From positions 33,619,001-33,683,000 of the forward strand of contig CANTUQ010000004.1 in NCBI GenBank assembly GCA_947683425.1: a stretch of 64,000 nt of DNA, read 5' to 3'. Made by a program: the position numbers and the translations under genes. The notes below the pieces were generated by a model. That model had not been told where the DNA came from and did no database searches. It saw only the letters and a program-made list of their open reading frames with translations. Positions 35,030-44,282 of the stretch are shown in pieces (within the stretch, counting starts at the first letter, position 1; each line of letters opens with the position of its first letter). This DNA is from Excoecaria cochinchinensis. Lineage: Eukaryota; Streptophyta; Magnoliopsida; Malpighiales; Euphorbiaceae.

Positions 35030-35173
35030 ACTTATGAACTCCTTCCACTTCGCTTCTCGGTAGGCCTTGGTAACATAATTCTTCTCAAATTCTTGTACAA
35101 ATAATTTCCAAGATAGCTCGACTGGTCTCTAAGGGTTGCGAAGCACAAGCTTCCACTAATCATACACCGACTG

Positions 35174-35512
35174 TTACAAAAGTGACACAGCGTAGGCCAC
35201 TCTCTGATTCGGGTGATAACAAATCTCTTGCAAAATCCTATCAGTTCTCTCTACCCAAAACTCTGCCATGTCTAATTGGTCCAAGGAGGTTCCACAAAAC
35301 TCCTCCACTTCTCTCTTTCTCAAAATTTTTGTGGGAGCCTTAGGAACTTTCAATCTACCAACCAATTGCAGTAACCCTTACACTAAAGCCAGATTCTCAT
35401 ATGCTGGGCTAGGACCCTTTGCTGGAACACGCTCATTTGCAGGCCGATTACCCCTCACTGGGTTAACACTACCCTCCGTCTCACCAATCTCCTCACTCAG
35501 ATCAAACTCCAT
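35174..35512 (-). pseudogene. gag: element A gag, N-terminal part
   Basis: The likely start is the ATG at 35512 (MEFDLSEEIGETEGS). One in-frame TAA follows about 46 codons in, after which the frame continues LVGRLKVPKAPTKILRKREVEEFCGT..DMAEFWVERTDRILQEICYHPNQRVAYAVSLL, matching the ..AEMWLEKTARVLKEIRCPPEQEVECALSLL of P gag. A further break separates it from 35029. Confidence 0.8.
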
Positions 35513-35619
35513 CTAACTCTACACAAGACAGTATCTGCATTAGGCCACAATACTAGATAGACTCACAAGTATATACTCTATACTCTATCCTCTTAAAGAC
35601 TAGAACTACCTAAACCTAT

Positions 35620-35631
35620 GCTCTGATACCA
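35620..35631 (-). other. primer binding site of element A
   Basis: Minus strand TGGTATCAGAGC, complementary to the 3' end of plant initiator tRNA-Met, 8 bases inside the 5' LTR end. Confidence 0.92.
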
Positions 35632-35977
35632 ATAAAATTGTCACACCCCAATACCCCTTAGGAGGATATCGAGGCGCCACGCAGACAAAACAACATACAT
35701 ATAAATATAACTGAATCAAAAGCATTTAAACAAAAAATAAATATCAAATAATCATATATAATAAATGATCATTAAGTACAAAAACATTCTTATCACAAAT
35801 GCATGTACATATACCAAAATATTTATTTAAAAAAAAGTTACAATAATTCATCATAATATCTCATAACATAAACGTATACAAAACTATACAAAAATATTAT
35901 AGCAAAAGACAAAAAGAAACTAAAGCTGAAACTCCTAGTGGCCGACCTGTAGATACACCCCTCCAACTGAACCTACA

Positions 35978-36021
35978 ACCTGCACGGGACAACACCCGTG
36001 CTGAGCGAAGGCTCAGTGGGG
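35978..36021 (-). repeat. twin hairpin of element A, right LTR
   Basis: Sense strand CCCCACTGAGCC-ttc-GCTCAGCACGG-gtgttgtc-CCGTGCAGGTTG. First stem TGAGC/GCTCA, second CACGG/CCGTG, both perfect. Confidence 0.85.
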
Positions 36022-36276
36022 GGAAATAAAAACAAAAAACCAATAACAACATTCACTCACAAATACAAAATATGAGCATGAGTAGATTTTTGTATCAGTA
36101 TCTAATAATCATACCAATCAAAAATCAAATATCGACATAAACATATTCACTAGATCCATATGGTTATCGAAGATAACAATTAAAGGCAAAACAATACTTC
36201 TAGTAATTAATCATATACATATACTCACATCTGAACATCTATCCTAGTAATAGTTACAATACACTAGCCTGAATTT

Positions 36277-36467
36277 ACATGTGTGGTGGATACAGGTGCG
36301 CTGGATACTGCGACCAGTATGAAACACTGGAGACCGAAACCTCAAAACATTTTCAAAACTTTTGGATACCCGAAGGTATCAAACACTAGACCCAAATGGG
36401 GTTAAACACTGGCAGCTGCAATCACTAACCCTTTATAAGCATGCTTATCTATCCACTACTATGACCA
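36277..36467 (-). repeat. hairpin array of element A, right LTR
   Basis: Same units as the left LTR; here the tetraloop unit is the perfect GATACC-CGAA-GGTATC (C(UUCG)G on the sense strand). Confidence 0.8.
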
Positions 36468-36724
36468 TTCAAGCTGAACAAGTTCAATTCACTTATCTAA
36501 AATCAGGGTTTAAAACAAGCTTAGCAAAAAGTCTGAAGGAATTAAAATGAACATATGAGCATATCATATTTGAGTAACTCAACTCAAGATATTCATATAG
36601 CATATTCAATTTCTTATCCAGGCTTTACATATAACATATTCAAATAATTCTAGTCAAAATATTCATATAACATATTCAAATAACTAGTACACAAGTTACA
36701 CTTTATCAAGCATACAGATCACTT

Positions 36725-36985
36725 TCACATGGCGGTCAGGCCAAGCCATACCACCGTGTGAACAACACTATACACAAAACCAACCAGACAGAATCATTTT
36801 ACATGGCGTTTAGGAAGAACTTACCACCATGTAAACAGATCAACATTTAATTTTGCTATCTAGAAGCACTTTATATGGCGGTTAGCTCTTCCCTTACTAT
36901 CGTGTGAAGCCACGAATAGCCTAATTCCAATGCTTTTGGCATGATCACACAGCGGTTAGGAAATCCAGACCGCCATGTGGAACCC
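36725..36985 (-). repeat. inverted-repeat cassette of element A, right LTR (four units)
   Basis: TCACATGGCGGT..ACCACCGTGTGA-type units near 36725, 36802, 36871 and 36944. The second unit of the left LTR is missing and several arms have decayed. Confidence 0.8.
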
Positions 36986-37459
36986 AAAACTCACAGAAAT
37001 CAGCTCTGTTTTGGGTGTTCAAGGACAACCCAAAACCACACCAATAACATGCACACTTCAAAATCCAAAACAAGTCAACATATGCATATAATCACTCGGC
37101 CAAACTTCAACTTAACAAAACCATAACACTGTCACACCCCGATATCCACCTTGGAAGGATACCGGAGCACTACGCACACAAATACATATACATATAGTCA
37201 ATCATGCTAAAAGCAAATACATTTAATCGAAAAGATGCCACATCCATAAATAAATAACCATATCGTTTTACAAAAGGGATTTGTAAACATTTAACATATA
37301 CATATACAAAATCGATCCTTTACAAAACTACATTTCCAAAATCAAAATCCATATACAAAACTTATATCAATACAAAAATATAGCAGAAGACAAAAAGAAC
37401 TCTAACTATAGACTTCTAGTGGCTGACCTGCAGATGTCCGACTCCAAACTGAACCTGCC

Positions 37460-37506
37460 ACCTACATGGGAAAACAACCCATGCTAAGTAATAATGCTTA
37501 GTGGGG
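37460..37506 (-). repeat. twin hairpin of solo LTR B
   Basis: Sense CCCCACTAAGCattattaCTTAGCATGGG-ttgtttt-CCCATGTAGGTGGCAGGT; second stem CATGGG/CCCATG. Confidence 0.8.
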
Positions 37507-37894
37507 AGGAACAAACAGACATATACATATAACTGCAATAACACTATATATGAGGTTAACAAGAAACAAAGCATATAAACGTATACTACTCATGCTTATA
37601 ACAAGTATTCATCACACACATGTATATAGGAATGTAACCATTGTTTATTCATCATATGCGAATTCACAAGATAGAGGAATTAATCCTTTATATCCTAGTA
37701 ATCAATCTTCATATGCATCTTCACAATATAAACATTAGCTATTCATATCCAACTGCAAGTATCATATCTTGTCATATCGCATGTACATAACCATGTAACA
37801 TATACCCCTTTTTGTATCAGTGGGAACACATATCATAGTCATATATAATGGCCTCATATATAAATCTCATGTAATAGCCTGATTACTCACTAAC

Positions 37895-38108
37895 TAGTGG
37901 ATACAGGTACTAATGATACTGATAGGACACAGTATCCGAGCATATAGAGACAAGAGTCTCGAATCATGTGTAAACATGAATACCCGAAGGTATACCGGAG
38001 ACCAAAGTCTCAAATCATATAAACCCAAACGGGGTCAACATATAACTTGTAGCATATAGCAGCTGCACTCACACTCTAACCCTTAATAAGCGCTTATCTA
38101 TCCACTAC
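37895..38108 (-). repeat. hairpin array of solo LTR B
   Basis: Between GTGGATACAGG and CTATCCACTA: GATACTGATAGGACACAGTATC, GAGAC-AAGA-GTCTC, ATACC-CGAA-GGTAT, GAGACCAAAGTCTC, GACCC-type CCCAAACGGGG and AGCAGCTGC. The sense loop of the third unit is TTCG. Confidence 0.8.
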
Positions 38109-38383
38109 TATGACTATCAGGCTCAAATAACAACTCAATCAAGTTCTAGTATTATTATCATGTAACAGAGAATAAAATCAAGTATAATCATAGAGTTTCA
38201 TGTATACATGTATAATGATCAATTTCAAAGACGTATGAATTGCATATATATAGGCTTTATTATAAACATGTAACTCATAATCACATAATCCATATATACG
38301 ACAAATCATGTACCATGTAGTAAAACCCATGTAAAAGAAGCTTGAAAACCATTTTCAGAAAATAGGGTAGGTGAGCAGAGGGG

Positions 38384-38790
38384 TCACTGTCGCGCTCGTG
38401 ACAGTAGCCAAGGAAGCATGAGTCATGCTCCATCTGTCGAGTCGTGCATAATCAGCCGAGACGTGCACAATCAACTGAGCGGGGCACTTCCTGCTGAGCG
38501 GGCTCCCATGCCGAGCGGCTCTCATTCCAAATAGGCTATCCTCACGACTCATGAAGAACTTCACGTGTCGTGAAGACTCCCATGCCGAACGGGGCTTATG
38601 CCAAGCGTGCCAATACCGAGCGGCCTCTTCTTCATGACTTATGAAGGACTTCACGTGCCGTGAAGAACCTCTTGCCGAGCGGGCCATTCTTCACGACTCG
38701 TGAAGAACTTCACGTGTCGTGAAGGATTGCAAGATGATTGGATTACCACGAGAGAAAGGATGACTCACTTCTATCACGCTCGCGATAGGG
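38384..38790 (-). repeat. CpG inverted-repeat cassette of solo LTR B
   Basis: Two lexicons are mixed: CTGTCGCGCTCGTGACAG at 38388 and a decayed TATCACGCTCGCGATA at 38772 flank a block of TTCACGACTCGTGAAG and CTTCACGTGTCGTGAAG palindromes, separated by repeated GCCGAGCGGG words (38460-38725). Confidence 0.8.
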
Positions 38791-40572
38791 GCGTGTTTTC
38801 CTTTCCTCAGCAAAACGCTGGAAAAATAGAGCTTGAAAACCAAAACCCAATCTTTCCCCATAACCAAATATCATGCAAAATCATGTAAAATCTTACCTCC
38901 AGTGCCTTCAAAACATGCTTATAATAATAACAACTCAATTTACACATATTAACACACATCAAATCAACATATACAGAGGTTGTAAAAACCCAGAAAAATC
39001 CATCTCATGTTCATGTACATACTCTTCAAAATTGACATGCAGAGCATTATAACTCTTGTATCTCAAATCATATACACATATCTATTAACACATGCATTTA
39101 CATGTATCAAGACATACTAATAACAATACAATCAAACTCAAATACATGATCCGAATGGAGAATGGCAAAACACTCTCAAATCAAATACAACTCCCAAACC
39201 TGGAAATGGAGCTCAATCCACTATCTTTAAGATACCACTTTTCCTTTTCCTTTGCTCTTTCTTCTCTCTTCAGATTCTTGCATATAATCCAACCAAAACA
39301 ATAGCTCAGTTAACCCATGAACAAACCGTATAACCCATATCAAACCCAAATGGAGAAGAAGATGAAGCGACCTCACATAAATTCCAGTTACTTACCTCTT
39401 GAAATAACTCTAGATCTCAAAACCCTAACTCGAACTTGAAGAACCATGTAGGAAAGAGTAGAGAGCAGAAACAAAATGAGAGAGATGAGGGAGCGAGAGA
39501 ACGGTAAAGCAAGAAAGTGGAGCAGCTGGTGGCTTCCACGAGAAGCAAACCATTTCTGCTCTCCCTCTCTCTTCTCCCTTTCAAATCTTATTCAATGCAC
39601 GCACCTACCAAGCCACATGTCCATCTCTCATTTGACCTCTTATTCCACTACCTTGACTTTACCTTTTTGTTCTTGGCTTTTCCCCTTATAAATCCTTGAT
39701 AAAATACATATCACTCACTAACAACAATTTTTTCATTAAATACTTCAAATCCCATTCAATTTAGTCCTTAATTCATTTCTAATTCACTTGTATAAATACC
39801 AATTTACCCCTTAGTAATCCAATTAACATGCAATTTCGACTAGGCCATTTTTGGGATGTTAGAAACACAATCTAACTATAACATATTACCAATATTCAAA
39901 GGCACAAATAAAATAACTCCCAAACCTTTAGGAAGCTTCAGAAATTCGTCCCTTCTACACTCAAACCTTCTCTTTCCCTTTCTTTTTTCCCTTGACACAA
40001 ACAAACTCATTAACCCAAAAACCATAATCCAGAACTAGAGCAAACGGGGAGAAGAAGAAGAACAAAATCAAACTTTCAGACCAACCTACCTTTTCAAAAC
40101 CAAACCAAAGCCCTTAATCTACAAATCCAGCTCAAAACTTGAAGAAAAACCTAAGCAAGAGAGATGCAGGGAGCACGAAAGAATAAGAAGAAAAGAAAAT
40201 GGGAGAAGGACAGGAAAAAGAGAGGGAAAGTGGAAAATCTGAGTTTGATTTTTCGCACTCTCATTTTTCCTTTCTCTTCTTTAATAAATGCTCCCACCTA
40301 CCTTGCTAAAGTGTCCTCCACTCATTGGTAAAAATAATTAAGTCCTTGGCTTATTACTCATAAATCCTTGGCCCAATATCCTTTTACTCACTTAAATAAT
40401 TCTTTCTTTCTTAACTTTATTTTTCTTTTCAATTTACTCCTTATTGAAATTAATCTTATACTTGTCCAATTATAATTATACCCTTAATTACTCAATTAAG
40501 CATGCAATTCCTACTAGGCCCCTTTTTTGGTTATTACAGAGAGAGAATGAGGGGGATAAAAAAATGAGATCT

Positions 40573-40579
<7 letters not shown>

Positions 40580-40623
<44 letters not shown>
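40580..40623. repeat. (TA)n microsatellite
   Basis: About 20 TA units in the right part of the CACTA element. Confidence 0.95.
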
Positions 40624-40625
<2 letters not shown>

Positions 40626-40802
40626 TTAGCGATGGAATACAATTTTTGTCGCTAAAAGGATTTTTTTTGTGACGGAGATAACAACCCGGCGCTAAAATTA
40701 GCGATGCAATGCAATGTCTGTAGCTTAATTTCTCAATATAGCAATAGAATATGCTATATTGAGACTTAATTCGCTAAATTCCATAGCAATTTCTAATGCA
40801 AA
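40624..40802. repeat. CACTA right subterminal repeats, inner part
   Basis: ATTTAGCGATGGAATAC, TTGTCGCTAAAA, GTGACGGAGATAA and AAATTAGCGATGC words in both orientations. Ends with GCAAA (40798-40802), one copy of the element P target duplication. Confidence 0.75.
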
Positions 40803-41197
40803 TGTCACACCCCAACCTATACCAAGGAGACTTCCAAACAGATTGGAGGGAGAAGGCTCCCTGGATAGATAGGAGTGTCACATCCCACTAGTACAAACAT
40901 GCAAACATTACATAAATATAGCGACAAATCAGAGATAATTAAAATCTTTAAAACGGAGAAGAGTGATACTGAACAAAATACATATACTTCATTAACATAC
41001 CAAAAGAAAGTCTTTACATATTACAAAAGGACCAAATTTACAAAAGCCCAAAATACACTGTTCCAAAAGAGCTAGCAAAACCATATATCTATTACAAAAA
41101 GAAAAAGGAAAGCCTATACTATAAAGCACCCAAATCTCTAGTTGCGTTGGCCTTCCCGATGCGACACGCCCATAATATGCGTACCAAAACCTTCCAC

Positions 41198-41243
41198 ACC
41201 TGCACGGATAAACACCCGTGCTAAGCGAAATCGCTTAGTGGGG
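41198..41243 (-). repeat. twin hairpin of element P, 3' LTR
   Basis: Sense CCCCACTAAGCG-attt-CGCTTAG, CACGG-gtgttta-TCCGTG, CAGGT. Both stems perfect; identical copy at 47438-47483. Confidence 0.85.
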
Positions 41244-41403
41244 AAAACACAAAATGCATAACCGCCACTCACAGTGACGATGACAGAAAACATATGATAA
41301 CAATACGATTATGGGCATATAATTATAAATAGTTAATTCAAATATTGGCATTCATATTCAATAGTTCGTGCACAACACACAATGACACCTGCATAATCAT
41401 AAT

Positions 41404-41648
41404 GAGTGGATAACGAGTACATGTAGATACTTGAGAGTATCGATATCGTCTTATGAACATATAGATACCCGAAGGTATCGAACCATTATTTTTATTTTGT
41501 TTTCAAATTGTTTTTACGTGGAATCTTAAGAAAGATTCAGACAGAGGGATCGCGAGGATCCAATCGTGGGACCTGATCAGGGTCCAAAGTCGTACATATA
41601 GCTGCAGCGGCACAAAGCTCTATTAGGCATGCCTAACTATCCACTTAT
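41404..41648 (-). repeat. hairpin array of element P, 3' LTR
   Basis: Between GTGGATAACG and CTATCCACTT: GATACT-TGAG-AGTATC, GATACC-CGAA-GGTATC, GAATCTT-aag-AAAGATTC, GGATC-GCGAG-GATCC, GGACCTGATCAGGGTCC, AGCTGCAGC and TTAGGCATGCCTAA. An identical array lies at 47644-47888. Confidence 0.85.
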
Positions 41649-41834
41649 TTGGTTTGCAGGTTACGATCAAATAAGTTAAATCTACAAATCATACAGAAAT
41701 CATCGATTATTCAAAACAATGGATACCCTATCAGAACGAAGCATTAATCCAATGTTAATATGAATATAAATTCATTAATTCCACACTCAAACTTGGCGTT
41801 TAACAAATAAATATTCAATACCAAATAAGGGTGG

Positions 41835-42233
41835 GTCACGGTGGTAACCAATTCCATTGCCACCGTGACATACCACCACTCAAAACAGAATGTAGGCTTG
41901 AGGTAGGTCACGGTGGTGACCAAAACCATTGCCACCGTGACATAGCAGAACCCCAAAACAGAATGTGAAACAAAGGTAGGTCACGGTGGTGACCAAAATC
42001 ATTGCCACCGTGACATACCAAAATTCCAAAACATAATGTAAATCAAAGGTAGGTCACGGTGGTAACCAATTCCATTGCCACCGTGACATACCAAAATTCC
42101 AAAACAGAATGTAAATCAAAGGTAGGTCACGGTGGTAACCAATTCCATTGCCACCGTGACATACCAAAATTCCTGGGCAGAATGCAACCCGAGCATACCT
42201 CACGGTGGTAATCAAATTGGTTGCCATCGTGAC
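41835..42233 (-). repeat. 73-bp tandem inverted-repeat cassette of element P, 3' LTR
   Basis: Six units starting at 41835, 41907, 41980, 42053, 42126 and about 42199: spacing 72, 73, 73, 73, 73. Each holds GTCACGGTGG and CCACCGTGAC arms (10 bp, extendable to 13 with one G-U pair) around a ~15-base loop such as TAACCAATTCCATTG. In the 5' LTR (48075-48470) the fifth unit has lost 8 bases of one arm. Confidence 0.92.
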
Positions 42234-42433
42234 CCATGCCCTGTTGCGATAATTCCCGGCGAAACATCCCCAAATTGCAACCATAAACTCAAACTCTATA
42301 CTTCACATTCAACACAATTCACTTCAAATTAACCATATTCACATCATACAAGTGCAACTCCACTCATCATAGTTCATCAATTTCACAAAAATAGCAACCA
42401 TCAATATTCATTCAAAACACAATTACACAAACG

Positions 42434-42446
42434 TTCCCAAACCTGG
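42434..42446 (-). promoter_or_regulatory. conserved CCAGGTTTGGGAA motif
   Basis: Complement of CCAGGTTTGGGAA. The core AGGTTTGGGA recurs in LTR1 (12205), F (8369, one base shorter), X (31412), A (33593 and 39917), B (39191), C (54379, AAGTTTGGGA), K (62830 and 62927) and the other P LTR (48666), always on the sense strand between the predicted start site and the inverted-repeat cassette. Function unknown; it resembles a 5' splice site. Confidence 0.6.
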
Positions 42447-43112
42447 TTTTCCTCGCTCCTAGTCGTGAGCTCCGCTTCCGCTAGCAATTCCTTTTCCTTT
42501 ATCCGGTCTAGAAGCCTCCTCTGAACCACAAACCCATAACAATCAAGATCAATTCTAAAACAACCCATATATCTAAATAATTATGAACTAAGACCTAGAG
42601 AAGAGAAAGAATAAGAATCTAAAACACCCATAACCCAAACTCACCTATAAGCTTCCAAATCCACAAGCTAATCAACTCAAATTACTTAATTAAGGAAGTG
42701 GGAGCAAGATTATGTAAAGAAAAGGAAGAACAAAGGAGAAGGAAGAAGAAGAAGAAGAAGGGAATGGCGTGAAGAGGAGAAGAAGAACGGGAAAACAAGG
42801 GAAAGAAGAAATTGGCTGCCTTTCCTCTCACCAACCCAATAAATGCTAACCCATCCAATATCCACATGTCACTCTCCCAAGGAGACACATGTCCCAAATC
42901 ATACCCTACTCCCATGCTTTACTTTACATACTAATTTAGCTCTTATTCACACTTTATTTCTATACACCCACTTATACTATATCCTAACTCCTCTTCTCAA
43001 ATTAATATACATAAATTAAATAAATAATCTAATTAAACACATACATGTAACACTTACAAATACACACATACAGACACGGACAGGCTCAAACTACTGGGGT
43101 GGTTTTGGGGTG

Positions 43113-44279
43113 TTACAATACTCCCCCACTTAACAGAATTTCGTCCTCGAAATTCTTACCTGCTTCAAACAACTGAGGGTGTTGCAATCTCATAGCTTCT
43201 TCTGGTTCCCAAGTAGCTTCCTCAATACCGTGATGCTGCCATAAAACTTTGACTAACGGTATCTGCTTATTCCGAAGCTGTCTGATTTCCCTATCCAAAA
43301 TCCTCTTCGGTTCTTCTTCAAAAGAAAAGTATGACTGAATCCTAACATCTTGCATTGGTAGCACATGCGAAGGATCTGACCGATATCTCCGAAGCATAGA
43401 CACATGAAAAATATCATGTAATCTAGCTAACTCCATAGGCAAAGCTAACTGATACGCTACTGGACCTACTTTTCTCAGAATCTCATATGGTCCAATAAAA
43501 CGTGGACTTAGTTTGCCTTTCTTTCCAAAACGGAGAACCTTACGCCACGGTGATACTTTCAAGAAAACCTTATCACCCACTTCATACTGAATGTCTCTGC
43601 GCTTCAAGTTAGCATAAGAACGTTGTCGGTCCTTAGCTGCCTTCAAGTTCTGTTGTACAACCCTCACTTTCTCTTCAGTATCCCGCACTATATCTGGACC
43701 TATCATAGCTTTTTCTGACAGTTCAGTCCAACATACTGGTGTTCTGCATTTCCGTCCATACAGTGCTTCGTAAGGAGCCATACCAATGCTTACCTGGTAA
43801 CTGTTATTATACGCAAATTCCATCAAAGACACATACCGATCCCAGCTTCCTGAAAATTCTAAAGCACAACCCCGAAGCATATCTTCCAAAACCTGAATAA
43901 CCCTCTCTGATTGACCATCAGTCTGCGGATGGAAAGCAGTACTGAAATTTAACCGTGTTCCCAAAGCTGCTTGAAGTTCTTTCCAAAACTTGGATGTAAA
44001 ACGAGGATCTCGATCTGATACTATGGATGACGGAATCCCATGCAAACGCACTATCTCATCCACATAAAGTTTTGCTAACTTGTCCATCGAATAATCTACT
44101 CGCACTGGTAGAAAATGTGCAGATTTCGACAACCGATCCACAATAACCCATACCGAGTCATGCTTATGCTGAGTCATGGGCAAACCAGATACAAAATCCA
44201 TCGTGATGTCATCCCACTTCCATTGGGGAATGGGTAAGGGATGAAGCAATCCCGATGGCACTTGATGCTCGGTTTTCAC
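43113..44279 (-). pseudogene. pol: element P integrase core, C-terminal domain and chromodomain
   Basis: 388 codons after an in-frame TAG at about 44280-44282. The integrase core has the full D,D-35-E triad: Asp28 (TMDFVSG), Asp89 (SDRDPRF) and Glu125 (GQSERVIQ), with exactly 35 residues between the last two. It joins cDNA to chromosomal DNA in the nucleus. A GPY/F-like segment (FIGPYEIL..VGPVAYQL..FHVSMLR) follows, then a chromodomain (REIRQLRNKQIPLVKVLWQHHGIEEATWEPE), which in chromoviruses directs integration to heterochromatin. The polypurine tract lies inside the last codons and the TAA stop is formed by the first bases of the LTR. Confidence 0.95.
43119..43134 (-). other. polypurine tract of element P
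   Basis: Minus strand GTTAAGTGGGGGAGTA, ending one or two bases before the 3' LTR. Confidence 0.85.
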
Positions 44280-44282
44280 TTG

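Larger units (their letters stand above)
37130..39863 (-). mobile_element. solo LTR B in element A's right LTR
   Basis: 2734 bp from TGTCACACCCCG to GGGATGTTAGA (terminal CA changed to GA), flanked by perfect AACAC duplications (37125-37129 and 39864-39868). After it, the host LTR resumes exactly where the left LTR predicts. Related to the A LTR (shared GGATACCGGAGCACTACGC-like start). Landmarks: twin hairpin 37460-37506, array 37895-38108, CpG cassette 38384-38790, AGGTTTGGGAG complement 39191-39203, GGTAAGTAAC donor-like complement near 39395, TTTATAAGGGG TATA-like complement near 39685. No coding capacity. Confidence 0.92.
29438..40538 (-). mobile_element. element A: gag-only (TR-GAG-like) Tekay-type retrotransposon
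   Basis: Flanked by GAGAG duplications (29433-29437 and 40539-40543). LTRs begin TGTAACATCCC / TGTCACACCCC and end TTGTTACA / TTATTACA. The internal region is only ~1.4 kb (34236-35638): primer site, a broken gag and a polypurine tract, with no protease, RT, RNase H or integrase. The layout fits the non-autonomous class called TR-GAG. By eye the two LTRs are roughly 93% identical, so it is older than element P. Its left LTR holds the chimeric insert X and its right LTR holds solo LTR B. Confidence 0.88.
35639..40538 (-). repeat. element A right LTR (5' LTR), split by solo LTR B
   Basis: TGTCACACCCCAATACCCC to TTGGTTATTACA; about 2.16 kb without the 37130-39863 insertion. Landmarks: twin hairpin 35978-36021, array 36277-36467, inverted-repeat units 36725-36985, AGGTTTGGGAG motif 39917-39929. 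Confidence 0.88.
40803..43117 (-). repeat. element P 3' LTR
   Basis: 2315 bp. Order from low coordinates: terminal TGTCACACC, a second TGTCACATCCC at 40877, twin hairpin 41198-41243, array 41404-41648, six-unit cassette 41835-42233, TTCCCAAACCTGG 42434-42446, donor-like complement (CTCACCT) near 42643, GAAGAAG run 42741, terminal GTGTTACA. Confidence 0.96.

Noticed and set aside
41744..42332. Short frames repeating YVTVAMELVTTVT
   Set aside because: Translation of the 73-bp tandem inverted repeats; the period is not a codon multiple and units drift between frames.
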